Positions 9,035 to 18,570 are shown, counted from the first letter of the stretch. The stretch is 64,000 nucleotides of DNA from Pedococcus bigeumensis (GCF_006438965.1 NZ_RCZM01000006.1:1-64000); one strand, 5' to 3'. Notes: a model not told the origin generated them from the sequence alone. Numbers and translations are program-made.

Positions 9035-10044
9035 GCCGACTCCTTCCAAGCTGACTGGACCAGGGTGGCCGTGGTCCCGGAACGTGGGGTGACCACGGGC
9101 GGTGCCGCCGTGGGCAGGTAGCGGGCCATGACCTGAGCAGCGCTCGCACGATGGACGACGGCCCACAGCCCCGCTCGCGCCGCAGGGCGTCCGAGCAGGC
9201 TCCGGACCCCGTCCCCGACGACGAGGCCGGCCGCGACGGCCGCGCCCGACCAGGGGTTCGCGGCGGCCATCCGCCGCACCCGGTTCCGGCGGATCAGGGC
9301 CTCCCGCCACGGCGCCTCGTCGGTCTGCCCGACGCTGCGGACCGCCGTGGCCTCGGGAACGAACCAGGTGACCCAGCCCGCCTCCTTGGCCCGCAGGCAG
9401 TAGTCCACCTCCTCCTCGTAGAGGAAGAGGTCCTCGGCCCACGACCCGACCCTGCGGCTGCACTGCTCGCTGACCACGAGGAAACCGCCGGTCGCCCACG
9501 CGGCCGGCCCCGCGACGGCATACGACTGGTCGTCGGTGACCACCTCCGCGGGCAGGCCGAGCCGGTCCGCGACCGGCCCGCCGACCAGGGCCTCGCACCA
9601 CGTCGAGGCGACGGTGGGCACCCTGCGCAGGGAGTCCTGTCGGTGGCCCTCCTGGTCGCGGAGGGTGGGGCACGCGATGCCGACACCGGGGAGGTCGAGC
9701 GCGGCCATGAGCTGGTCGACCGCGCCGGGCTCGGGGCGGGTGTCCGGGTTGACGAGCAGGTATGCCGCGGCGCCACCGGTGGCGCGCACGTGCTCGATCC
9801 CGGCGTTGATGCCAGCGGCGTAGCCCCGGTTGGCGTCGAGCGCCAGGACATCGGCCCGCGCCGCGACCGCGCAGGCGGTGGCCACGGTGTCGTCGAGGGA
9901 GCCGCTGTCGACGATGACCAGCCGCAGGGAGCGCTCCGTCGCCGCAGCCGCCATCGAGGCCACGAACTGCGGGAGCAGGGCTGCCGAGCCGTGCGTGACC
10001 ACCAAGACGGCGACATCCACAGCGCCAGTGTCGACGGAGTCCAT
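9031..10044 (-). CDS. Glycosyltransferase family 2 (rhamnosyltransferase-like)
   Basis: Protein of 337 residues. The GT-A fold shows at VAVLVVTHGSA near the N-terminus, the DxD-like NPDTRPEP near residue 95 and the EEEVDYCLRAKEAGW motif near residue 215 of rhamnosyltransferase-like GT2 enzymes. It should add a sugar to a lipid-linked repeat unit in the cytoplasm. The ATG at 10044 has a GGGGGAGG ribosome binding site; a long upstream open frame is a high-GC shadow. It is first in a three-gene operon with a GT-B transferase and asnB, divergent from the flippase. Confidence 0.8.
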   Translation of the reverse strand: MDSVDTGAVDVAVLVVTHGSAALLPQFVASMAAAATERSLRLVIVDSGSLDDTVATACAVAARADVLALDANRGYAAGINAGIEHVRATGGAAAYLLVNPDTRPEPGAVDQLMAALDLPGVGIACPTLRDQEGHRQDSLRRVPTVASTWCEALVGGPVADRLGLPAEVVTDDQSYAVAGPAAWATGGFLVVSEQCSRRVGSWAEDLFLYEEEVDYCLRAKEAGWVTWFVPEATAVRSVGQTDEAPWREALIRRNRVRRMAAANPWSGAAVAAGLVVGDGVRSLLGRPAARAGLWAVVHRASAAQVMARYLPTAAPPVVTPRSGTTATLVQSAWKESA

Positions 10045-10254
10045 CACCACCTCCCCCGGCTGAGTGTCCGAGCCCCGGTCCAACGGTAGGCGACCTGGTC
10101 GGTCTGCGGGACGGGTTCGAGGGAAGTCGCGGCCAGTCGTGACGGCATCTCGGAAGGGTCCATTTTGCTCTTCCCTGATGGTCGAATGGACTATCTTCGG
10201 CGGGAGGGCCGAGGAGCTGACCAGCGCTACCGCAGCCGACCATTGGGGGCTGAC
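10045..10254. promoter_or_regulatory. Divergent promoter region between GT2 gene and flippase
   Basis: These 210 bases separate two divergent starts and must hold both promoters. The stretch 10160-10200 is locally AT-richer (TTTTGCTC, ACTATCTT) and is the best place for the flippase promoter, but no convincing -35/-10 pair with standard spacing could be assigned. Confidence 0.35.
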
Positions 10255-11784
10255 ATGACCGTTGCCGACCCCGCCGAGGGGTTTGGTCGCCAGATCCGCT
10301 CGGGACTCGGCTGGAGCTTCGCCAGCAACGTACTGAGCCGGATGGGCACGCTCGTGGCCGGCGTGGTCCTGGCTCGGCTGCTGGTCCCCACCGACTACGG
10401 CGAGTTCACCGTGGCGCTGGTCGCGATGGTGGTCCTGGCGAACATCAACGACCTGGGCATCGAGCAGACCATCGTGCGCTGGCCTGGTTCGGTCGAACGC
10501 ATCGGACCGACCGCGGTGACCGTGATCTTCCTGTTCAGCCTCATGCTGGCCGCTGCCGGGGTGGCTGGAGCCGGGGCGTTCGCTGCCGCGATGGATGCCC
10601 CCGAGGCCACCCGCATCGTGCAGCTGCTGGCCCTGAGCATCGCCGTCAACGGCGCCTTCGCCGTGCCCTCCGCGATGCTCACGCGGTCGTTCCGGCAGGA
10701 CCTGCGCACGGCGGCTGACCTGACCGGGTTCGTCGTGGGCACCACCATCACCATCGTCCTGGCGATCATGGGATACGGCGCCTGGTCGTTTGCCTGGGGA
10801 CGCCTGGTCGGCAACACCGTGGTTGGCATCCTGCACCTCGTGCTGACCCCGCGTCGGTTCCGACCGGGCTGGGACACCTCGATCGTGCGTGAGCTGCTCG
10901 CGTCGAGCCTGCCCCTGGGCGGCGCGACGGTTGTCGCCGTGCTGCTGCTCAACGTCGACTACATCGTCGTGGGCCGGATGCTCGGCACCCAGGACCTCGG
11001 CTACTACACCTTGGCGTTCAACCTCGCCAGCTGGCCGGTGACCTTCTTCGCCGTCGCGGTCGCCCGCGTGTCCGTCCCTGCGTTTGCCCGCCTTCAGCAC
11101 GACCTCCCGCGCCTGCAGCGGGCCTACGACCACACGAGTGTGCTGCTGCTGCTCGTCACCGTGCCGGTGTGCCTGCTCCTGGGGAGCCTGGCAGATCCGT
11201 TGGTGCGCTTCGTCTACGGGGACAAGTGGGCCCCGGCCGCGACGGTCCTGCAGTTCCTCGCGGCCCTCGGGCTGCTGCGCGTGCTCTACCAGTTCTGGGC
11301 CGACGTGCTCGTCGCGGTCGGCAGCAGTCGGCGGGTCCTGGTGACCCAGCTGGCCTGGCTGTGTGCCCTGGTCCCCGGGCTGACGTTCGCGACCCGGGAC
11401 GGCCTGCCGGGGGTCGGGATCGCGCACGTGCTGGTTGCCGTGCTCGTGGTGGGCCCGGTCTACGTCTTCGCGCTGCGCGGAATCGTCCGCCCCGGTGCGA
11501 CCGCGCCCCAAGGACTGCGCCTGCTCGTGGGCGCGGTCGTCTCCGGCGTGGCCGGCTGGCTCATCGCCCAGCTGCCGTGGAGCTCGTTCGCGGTCCTCGC
11601 GCTCGGCACGCCCGTGGTCCTCGGCATCTACGCCGTCATGGCTTATCCGTTGGCCAAGGGTGAGGGCTATGACATCCGGCGCCTGACGGGACTCGCGCGT
11701 CAGGGTGCCGGGCGGTTGCGACGACACCCGTCACCCGGCGCTGACGACACCAGCGGCGCCGGTCGCGCCGCCAGTGGCGAGTGA
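10255..11784 (+). CDS. Lipid-linked oligosaccharide flippase (Wzx / polysaccharide transport family)
   Basis: Protein of 509 residues from the ATG at 10255. It has about 12-14 hydrophobic segments along its whole length and starts with the amphipathic GWSFASNVLSRMG segment common to MATE-like polysaccharide exporters (Polysacc_synt family). Such proteins flip undecaprenol-linked repeat units across the membrane, feeding the Wzy-type polymerase. It is the only plus-strand gene between about 6 and 30 kb. Its 3' end overlaps the convergent aminotransferase gene by 54 bases, so the two messages are antisense to each other there. Confidence 0.85.
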   Translation: MTVADPAEGFGRQIRSGLGWSFASNVLSRMGTLVAGVVLARLLVPTDYGEFTVALVAMVVLANINDLGIEQTIVRWPGSVERIGPTAVTVIFLFSLMLAAAGVAGAGAFAAAMDAPEATRIVQLLALSIAVNGAFAVPSAMLTRSFRQDLRTAADLTGFVVGTTITIVLAIMGYGAWSFAWGRLVGNTVVGILHLVLTPRRFRPGWDTSIVRELLASSLPLGGATVVAVLLLNVDYIVVGRMLGTQDLGYYTLAFNLASWPVTFFAVAVARVSVPAFARLQHDLPRLQRAYDHTSVLLLLVTVPVCLLLGSLADPLVRFVYGDKWAPAATVLQFLAALGLLRVLYQFWADVLVAVGSSRRVLVTQLAWLCALVPGLTFATRDGLPGVGIAHVLVAVLVVGPVYVFALRGIVRPGATAPQGLRLLVGAVVSGVAGWLIAQLPWSSFAVLALGTPVVLGIYAVMAYPLAKGEGYDIRRLTGLARQGAGRLRRHPSPGADDTSGAGRAASGE

Positions 11785-12885
11785 CGACCTGACGGCAGCG
11801 GCCACGCGGTCCTGCGAGGCGGCGTCCAGCCCTGGGTGCATCGGAAGGGACACCATCTCCGTGGCGGCCCGCTCCGCGATCGGGAACTGGCCGGGGGTGC
11901 CCAGTGCCGCAAACGGCTGGTGCAGGTGGACCGGCGCCGGGTAGTGGATGCCGGTGCCGATCCCCGCCTGGGTCAGGCCGTCGATGAGGACCTGACGCCG
12001 GGCGACCTCGACACGCACGACATAGAGGTGCCACACGTGCAGGTTGCCCTCAGCGACCACAGGCAGGACGAGCTCGGTGTCGGCGAGCAGGCCGGCATAC
12101 CGGTCGGCGGCGGCGCGTCGCAGCTCGTTCCACCCCTCCAGGCGCCGCAGCTTGGCGCGCAGCACGACGGCCTGCAGGGTGTCGAGGCGTGAGTTGAACC
12201 CCAGCGTGGTGTGGACGTACTTGGACGGGCTCCCGTGGTTGGCCAAGAGCCTGATCTGTTCGGCGACGGCATCGTCATCGGCCACGGCGGCCCCCGCGTC
12301 GCCGTAGGCGCCGAGGTTCTTGCCCGGGTAGAAGCTGGTGGCCGCTGCCGTCGAACCAGTCCCGATGCCCTGCCCGTGGCGAGTCGCGAGCTGTGCCTGG
12401 GCCGCATCCTCGAGGACCCCCAGGCCGTGCCGACGGGCCACGGCCTGGATCTCCTCCATCGGGGCCAGCTGGCCGTACAGGTGCACGGGCACGAGTGCCG
12501 CGGTCCGAGGGGTGATGGCCGCCTCCAAGGCCGCGGTGTCCACCAGCATGGTCTTCTCGTCGATCTCGGCGAGGACCGGCCGTGCTCCCGCTCGGGCGAT
12601 GGCCTCCGCGGTGGCGATGAACGTGTTGGCGGGGATGACCACCTCGTCGCCGGGTCCGATCCCCATCGCCCGCAGTGCGAGCTCGATCGCGTCGGTGCCG
12701 TTGGCCAGGCCCACGCAGTGCGCGCGACCGCTCGCGGCCGCGAACTCGCGCTCGAACGCGGCCACGTCCGGGCCTCCGACGAAGGCGCAGGTGTCGAGGA
12801 CTCTGGCGAATCCGGCAGCCACCTCGTCGGCGACCTCCGCATGCATCGCAGAGAGGTCGAGGAAGGAAACGGGTGTGGTGTTCAT
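11731..12885 (-). CDS. DegT/DnrJ/EryC1 family sugar aminotransferase
   Basis: Protein of 384 residues starting MNTTPVSFLDL. PLP-fold features are clear: GLANGTDAIELALRAMG, the DEVVIPANTF segment, the cofactor aspartate in LEDAAQAQ, and the Schiff-base lysine in YPGKNLGAYGDAG near residue 190. The C-terminal HGSPSKY and FNSRLDTLQA stretches resemble 3-amino-sugar transaminases (FdtB/WlbE-like), which aminate a 3-keto nucleotide sugar. It overlaps the upstream glycosyltransferase by four bases and is the last gene of the long minus-strand operon. The exact substrate is not determined. Confidence 0.85.
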   Translation of the reverse strand: MNTTPVSFLDLSAMHAEVADEVAAGFARVLDTCAFVGGPDVAAFEREFAAASGRAHCVGLANGTDAIELALRAMGIGPGDEVVIPANTFIATAEAIARAGARPVLAEIDEKTMLVDTAALEAAITPRTAALVPVHLYGQLAPMEEIQAVARRHGLGVLEDAAQAQLATRHGQGIGTGSTAAATSFYPGKNLGAYGDAGAAVADDDAVAEQIRLLANHGSPSKYVHTTLGFNSRLDTLQAVVLRAKLRRLEGWNELRRAAADRYAGLLADTELVLPVVAEGNLHVWHLYVVRVEVARRQVLIDGLTQAGIGTGIHYPAPVHLHQPFAALGTPGQFPIAERAATEMVSLPMHPGLDAASQDRVAAAVRSSLATGGATGAAGVVSAG

Positions 12886-14084
12886 GCGGTCCTCTTGAGC
12901 GTTCGGTTGATTCGGGTCTTGATGGTCTGCTGGGCTCGTCGCCCGCCGACGATCGCCGCTGACCGGCCGGCCTCGGTGACGGCACGCACGGCGGGGACCG
13001 GGGCCGCGGCCACCTCGCGGTACCACTCCCCCAGCTGCTCTGCGGCGACGCCGAGGTCATAGTGCTCGGCGACGATGCGTTCGCCCAGGGTGCCGAGGGA
13101 TTGACGAAGGGGTGCGTCCAGCAGCAGCCGCTCGACCTGCCCGGGGAGGTCGTCGTAGGCACCGCTCCCCAGGCCGTACCAGCCCTGGTGGAGGAAGGTC
13201 TGCACCGAGTCCTCGTCGAGGACTCGGGAGAACCCCTGCTCCCCCACGACGACCAGCGGCTTGCCGAAAGCCATGCTGCGCAACGCACTCCCGCCCATGC
13301 CGAGCATGAGATCGGCCGCGGCGTAGGCAGGGCGCGGGTCCATCAGGGCTCCGGCGAGCTGCACGACGGCGCGTCCGTGCCGCCGGCAGACCTGCTCCGC
13401 CCGCTCGGCCACGGCGTCGCGCGCCGACCCGGTCCCGGCGATGACCAGCCGCACCGGGTAGCGCTCGGCCAGCTCGTCGACGGCGGCGATGCCCCGCTGC
13501 AGACTCTCCATCTTGAGCCACGACTCGAGCCGGCAGACCATCGTGATGAGGAGCTCGTCGTCCGAGATGCCGTGGCTCACGCGGAACCCCTGGCCGTCGA
13601 CGAGGCCGGGGCGGTTCGCGGCCCGGTCCACCGGCGGCTCGAGCAGGTGCACCGGGCCGAGACGGGAGGTGCGGGCCCGCTCGGCGAGCTCCACGGTGCC
13701 GAACGTGGTGGGCAGGTGGCGCGGGATGAACCGCGGCACGACCATCCCCATCACGGTGCACAGCATCGGGAGGTGCTGACGGAGGTGGAGCCCCGGGTAG
13801 GCGTCGAAGCACTGCGGCCAGTCCCACACGTGGACCAGGTCGGGACGCACCTCGCGGGCCAGCTGGTCGAGCGCCCGGGCCCGGGCCGCCGACGGGTGGC
13901 GTTCCGCGGGCGGGAGCAACCGGAGGTCGAGGCCCCGGTCCCTGGCCCACGCCTCGGCCGGACCGGGTGACGCGGCGAAGACGATGTCGGCCAGGCCGCG
14001 CCGGCCCATCTCGTGGGCGAGCTCGATGGCGTTGGTCTGGGTGCCCCCCAGGTCCAAGGTGTGCGCGACGACGAGTACCCGCAT
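12882..14084 (-). CDS. Glycosyltransferase family 4 type
   Basis: Protein of 400 residues from the ATG at 14084. The N-terminal LVVAHTLDLGGTQTNAIEL with a GG(T)Q loop and the later RLVIAGTGSARDAV segment are typical GT4/GT-B features; the usual C-terminal E-x7-E is degenerate (AAADLMLGMGGSALRSMAFG). It probably adds one sugar to the lipid-linked repeat unit. It is translationally coupled on both sides, with a one-base overlap (TGATG) to the upstream transferase and a four-base overlap to the downstream aminotransferase. Confidence 0.75.
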   Translation of the reverse strand: MRVLVVAHTLDLGGTQTNAIELAHEMGRRGLADIVFAASPGPAEAWARDRGLDLRLLPPAERHPSAARARALDQLAREVRPDLVHVWDWPQCFDAYPGLHLRQHLPMLCTVMGMVVPRFIPRHLPTTFGTVELAERARTSRLGPVHLLEPPVDRAANRPGLVDGQGFRVSHGISDDELLITMVCRLESWLKMESLQRGIAAVDELAERYPVRLVIAGTGSARDAVAERAEQVCRRHGRAVVQLAGALMDPRPAYAAADLMLGMGGSALRSMAFGKPLVVVGEQGFSRVLDEDSVQTFLHQGWYGLGSGAYDDLPGQVERLLLDAPLRQSLGTLGERIVAEHYDLGVAAEQLGEWYREVAAAPVPAVRAVTEAGRSAAIVGGRRAQQTIKTRINRTLKRTA

Positions 14085-15244
14085 CACGCCGTGAGCTCCG
14101 CACGGGTGGTTCGGCCGGTGGCCTCCAGCAGCGCGGCCGCACGGCTCTCCCACGTGTGCCCGGCGGCGAACGCACGACGTCGCGCGATCTCGTCGTCGGC
14201 CAGGATCGTGGTCAGCGACAGCGAGGTGCGCTCGGCGAAGTCCTCGGCGCCGTCCGCGAGGTCGATGAGTCCGGTGTCCAGCCAGCGCGCGGCCGGCAGT
14301 CCGGTGGAGACGACGCGACGCCCGGCGGCGAGGTACTCCAGCAGCTTCAACGGGAAGCTGGCGCGGTTGAACGACGTGTCACCGTAGGGCAGCAGGCAGG
14401 TGGTGACGTCGCCGAGCACGTCAGGCAGCTCGCGGTAGGGGACGACGTCGAGCCAGGCGACGTTGTGCCGTTCGAGGAGCGCGTCGAAGCGACCGCCCGA
14501 GAGCGTCTCCTGCCGGGGCCCGATCACCTTGAGCCGGATGCCCCGGTCGGCGACCGCTTCGAGCAGCCCGAGGTCGACCCGGTCGGAGAGGTGCCCGAGG
14601 TATGCCGCGACCGGCGCCGACTGTGGGCCGGGCGCCGGGGTGCGGGCGAACAGGCCCGGCTCGCAGCCGTTCGGGATGAGCACCGCGCTCACTCCACGCG
14701 CTGCGAGGGTCTCCACGAGCGTCGGGCTGACGGCGACGACCACGTCCGCCGCGGTGGTGAGCCGGTCCACCCAGCGTCGGATCCGACGGGCTCCCATCCC
14801 CACGAGCTCGGCAGCCGCGAGGTAGTCATCCTTGGCGTAGTAGACCGAGCAGCGCTCGCCGAGGAACCCCAGCAACGGGTCGAACGACGTGACCACGACG
14901 GTGTCGACGCGGTTGGACCCCAGCTGCCGGACCGCGGCCTTGAGCTGGCGACGGGTCGCCGCCACGCCTGCGGCCTTGCTGCCGGGCCGCTCCATCAGTG
15001 GTGGCACGCGCGGGCTCAGGACCGCGATGTTGTCGGCCACGTGGCGCAGCCCGGTCGCTGAGGCGCGCGCCGCCTCTCGGCTGCGGAACCGGGTGAGCAC
15101 CGAGGTGGGCGGGTCGACATAGAGCACCGGGCCGAACCGGCTCAGCTCCTGGGTGATGTGCTGCTCCAGGAGGGGCGTCCCGTCCCACCAGGACGAGCCG
15201 CACACCACCACCAAGTCGTCCCAGCGCCCCGCCGCCATAGTCAT
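14084..15244 (-). CDS. Glycosyltransferase, TuaH-like GT-B enzyme
   Basis: Protein of 386 residues. It begins with a DDLVVVCGSSWWDG segment and has the C-terminal FPLKLLEYLAAGRRVVSTG motif near residue 335. This pattern occurs in teichuronic-acid TuaH-like and other capsule transferases and matches the gene at 7850-9034 in layout. No membrane segment is seen. The ATG at 15244 follows GGAG on the minus strand. A 16-base gap separates it from the upstream aminotransferase, and it ends overlapping the next transferase. The donor sugar is unknown. Confidence 0.75.
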   Translation of the reverse strand: MTMAAGRWDDLVVVCGSSWWDGTPLLEQHITQELSRFGPVLYVDPPTSVLTRFRSREAARASATGLRHVADNIAVLSPRVPPLMERPGSKAAGVAATRRQLKAAVRQLGSNRVDTVVVTSFDPLLGFLGERCSVYYAKDDYLAAAELVGMGARRIRRWVDRLTTAADVVVAVSPTLVETLAARGVSAVLIPNGCEPGLFARTPAPGPQSAPVAAYLGHLSDRVDLGLLEAVADRGIRLKVIGPRQETLSGGRFDALLERHNVAWLDVVPYRELPDVLGDVTTCLLPYGDTSFNRASFPLKLLEYLAAGRRVVSTGLPAARWLDTGLIDLADGAEDFAERTSLSLTTILADDEIARRRAFAAGHTWESRAAALLEATGRTTRAELTA

Positions 15245-15260
15245 CTCCGCTCCGGGCGGG

Positions 15261-16382
15261 CTAGGCCCGGACAGCCCGGATGACGCGGTCCTGCTCGGTC
15301 TGCGTCATCTGGTGGAAGAGCGGGAGGATGAGGGTGTCGTCGGTCAGCCGCTCGGTCACAGGCAGCGGGCCGTGGTCGACACCGGCGTAGGCAGGCTGGC
15401 GGTGGGCAGCCATGATGCCCCGTCGGGCCGAAATGTCCTGTGCGGCAAGGTGTTCGAGCAGCTCGTCGCGGCTGAGGGGGTAGTCAGCGCCCACCTCGAC
15501 CCAGAACGACTGGAAGTTGCTGGTCCCGTGCGCCGGGTCGGCGACGCAGCGCAGGCCGCGGACGTCACCGAGCTCCTCCTGGTAGTGGGCCGCCAGCTCG
15601 CGACGTCTCTCGACGACCTCGTCCAGGCGACCCAGCTGCACGATGCCCACCGCCGCCTGGAGGTCGGTCATCCGGTAGTTGAAGCCGATCTCGAGGTACT
15701 CCTCCGCCGGCGCCAAGGTGCTTCCGTGCCGATCGGCTGCACTGACGCTCATCGCGTGCTCACGCAGTCTGCGCGCCCGGAGCGCCCAGTCGGCCCGCGA
15801 GGTGGTGATCATGCCGCCCTCGCCCGTGGTGACGATCTTGCGGGGGTGGAAGGACCACGCGGCGATCTCCGCCCCGGCACCCACGGGCCGACCGGCATAC
15901 GTCGAACCCGCTCCGCAGGCGGCGTCCTCGATGACAACCACCCCGAGCGGGTCGCACAGCTCACGGATCGCCCGCAGGTCGACCGGGACGCCCCCCTGGT
16001 CGACCACGATGACGGCGGTCGTCTGCGGGGTAAGGGCACTCTTGACGCTGTCGGCCGTGAGGTTGCCCGTCTCGGGGTCGACATCGGCGAAGACAGGACG
16101 GGCCCCGACATAGGTGGGCGCGTTGGACGTCGCGATGAACGAGAACGACGGCACCACGACGTCGTCGCCGGCACCGACCCCTGCCACGACCAGCGCCAGG
16201 TGCAGGCCGGTGGTGCAGTTGGACACCGCGATCGCGTGCTCCGCCTGCATCCGCGCCGCGAACGCCTCCTCGAAGGCGGCCACCCGCGGGCCCTGCGCCA
16301 CCCAGCCGGACTCCAGGACCTCGGTGACGGCGGCAACCTCCTCGGTGCCGAGCCACGGGATCATCACGTTGATCCGGCTCAT
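15261..16382 (-). CDS. DegT/DnrJ/EryC1 family aminotransferase (second copy in locus)
   Basis: Protein of 373 residues starting MSRINVMIPWLG. PLP-dependent sugar aminotransferase features are VSNCTTGLHLAL, the DDVVVPSFSFIAT segment, the cofactor aspartate in VIEDAACGAGS, and the Schiff-base lysine in SFHPRKIVTTGEGGM near residue 190. The SFHPRK-x4-GEGG form is that of PseC/ArnB/perosamine-synthase-like enzymes and differs from the gene at 11731, so the locus probably installs two amino groups or makes two amino sugars. It overlaps the epimerase gene upstream by four bases. Confidence 0.85.
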   Translation of the reverse strand: MSRINVMIPWLGTEEVAAVTEVLESGWVAQGPRVAAFEEAFAARMQAEHAIAVSNCTTGLHLALVVAGVGAGDDVVVPSFSFIATSNAPTYVGARPVFADVDPETGNLTADSVKSALTPQTTAVIVVDQGGVPVDLRAIRELCDPLGVVVIEDAACGAGSTYAGRPVGAGAEIAAWSFHPRKIVTTGEGGMITTSRADWALRARRLREHAMSVSAADRHGSTLAPAEEYLEIGFNYRMTDLQAAVGIVQLGRLDEVVERRRELAAHYQEELGDVRGLRCVADPAHGTSNFQSFWVEVGADYPLSRDELLEHLAAQDISARRGIMAAHRQPAYAGVDHGPLPVTERLTDDTLILPLFHQMTQTEQDRVIRAVRA

Positions 16383-17374
16383 GACGCCTGCTTGACGCGC
16401 CCCGCGGCCACGGTCTCGCGCTGCGGACGCCACCACTCGACGAGGTCGCGGAGCCCGTCCTCGAGGCCGATCTCGGCCCGGAAACCCAGGTCCCGCTCGG
16501 CTGCCGAGGTGTCGGCCAGTCGCCGGGTCACCCCGTTGACCGCGCGGTCCGGACCGTGCTCGACCGACAGGTCGGAGTCCATGGCGCGCAGCAGGGCCTC
16601 GGCCAGCCCGAGCAGGCTGGTCTCGGTGCCGCTGGCGATGTTGTAGATGCCTTGACGGACGTCGCTCGTCGCCGCCAGGATGTTGGCGCGCGCGATGTCC
16701 TGGGTCACGACGAAGTCCATCGTCTGCAGGCCGTCGCCGAAGATCAGCGGCGGTTGCCCGTCGGCGATCCGCTCCATCCAGCGGACCAGCACCTCGGTGT
16801 AGAGACCGTGGACATCCATCCGCGGGCCGTAGACGTTGAAGTAGCGCAGCCCGACGTAGTCGAGACCGGTCATGGCGCGGAAGCTGCGCACCATCCCCTC
16901 GTTGAACGACTTGGCCGCGCCGTAGAACGTGTCGTTGTTGTGGTGGTGGTGCCGCTCGTCGGTCGGGAACGCCTCGGCCAGTCCGTACACGGAGGCCGAG
17001 GACGCGAAGACCAGCTTGTCGACCTTGTGCTGCGCCGCCGCCTCGATGGTGGTGAACGTGCCGTCGACGAGCACCTCGAGCGCCAGCCGCGGCTCCTCGG
17101 CACACTGCGTGATCCGGATGGCCGCCTGGTGGAAGACGAGGTCCTTGCCGCGGGTGAGGTCGTGGACCAGGTCGCGGTCGCGCAGGTCGCCCTCGACCAG
17201 GGTCACCCGTCCGGACGGCATCGCCTCGGCGAGGTTCTCGTGGCGCCCGCGGACGAGGTTGTCGAGCACGTCGACGTGCCCCACGCCCGCATCGAGGAGC
17301 TGGTCGACGATGGTGGAGCCGATCGTCCCCGCTCCGCCGGTCACCAGGACGTTCGCACCCTGCAGGTTGCTCAT
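16379..17374 (-). CDS. NAD-dependent epimerase/dehydratase (extended SDR)
   Basis: Protein of 331 residues with the Rossmann motif TGGAGTIGS at residues about 12-20 and the catalytic SASVYG and YGAAK (Y-x3-K) pair near residues 128 and 153. These mark UDP-sugar epimerases/dehydratases, which oxidise nucleotide sugars at C4. A run of four histidines (DERHHHHNND) just before the catalytic tyrosine is unusual. It is coupled by four-base overlaps to the dehydrogenase before it and the aminotransferase after it, so it probably makes the keto-sugar used by that aminotransferase. Confidence 0.85.
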   Translation of the reverse strand: MSNLQGANVLVTGGAGTIGSTIVDQLLDAGVGHVDVLDNLVRGRHENLAEAMPSGRVTLVEGDLRDRDLVHDLTRGKDLVFHQAAIRITQCAEEPRLALEVLVDGTFTTIEAAAQHKVDKLVFASSASVYGLAEAFPTDERHHHHNNDTFYGAAKSFNEGMVRSFRAMTGLDYVGLRYFNVYGPRMDVHGLYTEVLVRWMERIADGQPPLIFGDGLQTMDFVVTQDIARANILAATSDVRQGIYNIASGTETSLLGLAEALLRAMDSDLSVEHGPDRAVNGVTRRLADTSAAERDLGFRAEIGLEDGLRDLVEWWRPQRETVAAGRVKQAS

Positions 17375-18474
17375 CGGTTGACCCCCATGCCGGCCCCGAC
17401 GGGTTGGCCGAGGGTATGCCGCGGGACTGGCTCACCCGGCATACCGACCGGCGCCATGGCACCTGCCCGACGCTGGCTCTCCGAGGCCGCCTCGAGCACG
17501 GCGAGCACCCGCAGGCCGGCGCGGCCGTCGGTGAGCGGGGCGCGGCCCTCGCGGATGGAGGCGGCGAACTCGGCGACCATCTGGCCCAGTGCCTCGCGCT
17601 CGGGAAGGGCGGGCGCGTGCATGTCACCGAGCCGGTAGTTCACGTTGACCGCCCGCTTCTCGGCGGCGTCGGCACTGGCCGACGTGAGGTCGAGGTCGAC
17701 GCCCCGGTCGTAGACCGCCAGCCGCTGCTGGGGATTGAGGTCGTCCCACACCACGGTCTTGCGGCTGCCGCCGATGACCGTCTGGCGGATCTTGGTGGGG
17801 CTGAGCCAGTTGACGTGGATGTTGGCGATCGCGCCGTTGCCGATCGGCATCGTGAGGTAGCCGAGGCAGGACTGGCCGGCACCGATGGGGTCAGACCCGT
17901 GGGCCGACACCTCGAGCGGTGAAAGGCCTTGCGGCAGAATGAAGTCGAGGATCGACAGGTCGTGGGGCGCGAGGTCCCAGAAGACGTCGACGTCGGGCTG
18001 GACGAGGCCGAGGTTGATCCGGACCGAGTCCACGAACAGGATGTCGCCGAGCTCGCCGCTGTGGATGAGGCTCCGCAGGTGCTGGACGGCCGGGGTGTAG
18101 CAGTAGGTGTGGTCGCACATCAGGACGAGGCCGAGCTCGTCGGCCCGCTGGACCATGCGCTCGGCTTCGCGCCGGCTCGAGGCCAGCGGCTTCTCGACGA
18201 GGACGTGCTTGCCGGCCTCGAGGGCCTGCAGAGCGATCGCGCAGTGCGTCTGGGCCGGCGTGGCGATGGCGACCGCGTCGATGTCGTCACGGGCCAGAAG
18301 CGACTCGAGGGAGGTCTCGACCTCGACCGTGCTGCGATCCCCGATGACCTTGGCAGCGCGTGCCGGGTCCAGGTCGCACACTGCCACGAGATCCCAGTCC
18401 GGGCTGCTGCGGAAGTTCCTCACCAGGTTCGGTCCCCAGTAGCCAGCTCCAACGACGGCGACGCGCAGCGTCAT
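17371..18474 (-). CDS. Gfo/Idh/MocA family nucleotide-sugar dehydrogenase (WlbA-like)
   Basis: Protein of 367 residues. The N-terminal Rossmann fold reads VAVVGAGYWGPNLVRNF, followed by the EKP motif (LVEKPLASS) near residue 100. The middle part (FVDSVRINLGLVQPDVDVFWDLAPHD, in two stretches) matches the class that includes WlbA, an NAD-dependent 3-dehydrogenase of UDP-N-acetylglucosaminuronate. Together with the DegT enzyme at 11731 and the acyltransferase at 26957, a 3-amino-sugar route is plausible; this is inference. It heads the sugar-modifying part of the operon, 96 bases after the giant secreted protein gene. Confidence 0.8.
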   Translation of the reverse strand: MTLRVAVVGAGYWGPNLVRNFRSSPDWDLVAVCDLDPARAAKVIGDRSTVEVETSLESLLARDDIDAVAIATPAQTHCAIALQALEAGKHVLVEKPLASSRREAERMVQRADELGLVLMCDHTYCYTPAVQHLRSLIHSGELGDILFVDSVRINLGLVQPDVDVFWDLAPHDLSILDFILPQGLSPLEVSAHGSDPIGAGQSCLGYLTMPIGNGAIANIHVNWLSPTKIRQTVIGGSRKTVVWDDLNPQQRLAVYDRGVDLDLTSASADAAEKRAVNVNYRLGDMHAPALPEREALGQMVAEFAASIREGRAPLTDGRAGLRVLAVLEAASESQRRAGAMAPVGMPGEPVPRHTLGQPVGAGMGVNR

Positions 18475-18570
18475 TCCAAACCCCTCTCTCCCAGGCCGCC
18501 CCCGGCCCTGTGACTCACCACTGTGCCGGGAGCAGCCGGACGGCGCCTCGTCCTAATGCGGTAGTTCGGA

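Noticed and set aside
9031-11727. A single 898-codon minus-strand frame across the GT2 gene and flippase
   Set aside because: Only the last 337 codons have GT2 motifs; the rest is antisense to a clear flippase, and the true ATG at 10044 has a good ribosome binding site.
16920-16960. Four-histidine run in the epimerase as an artificial His tag
   Set aside because: It is internal, within conserved sequence just before the active-site tyrosine, and encoded by normal codons.
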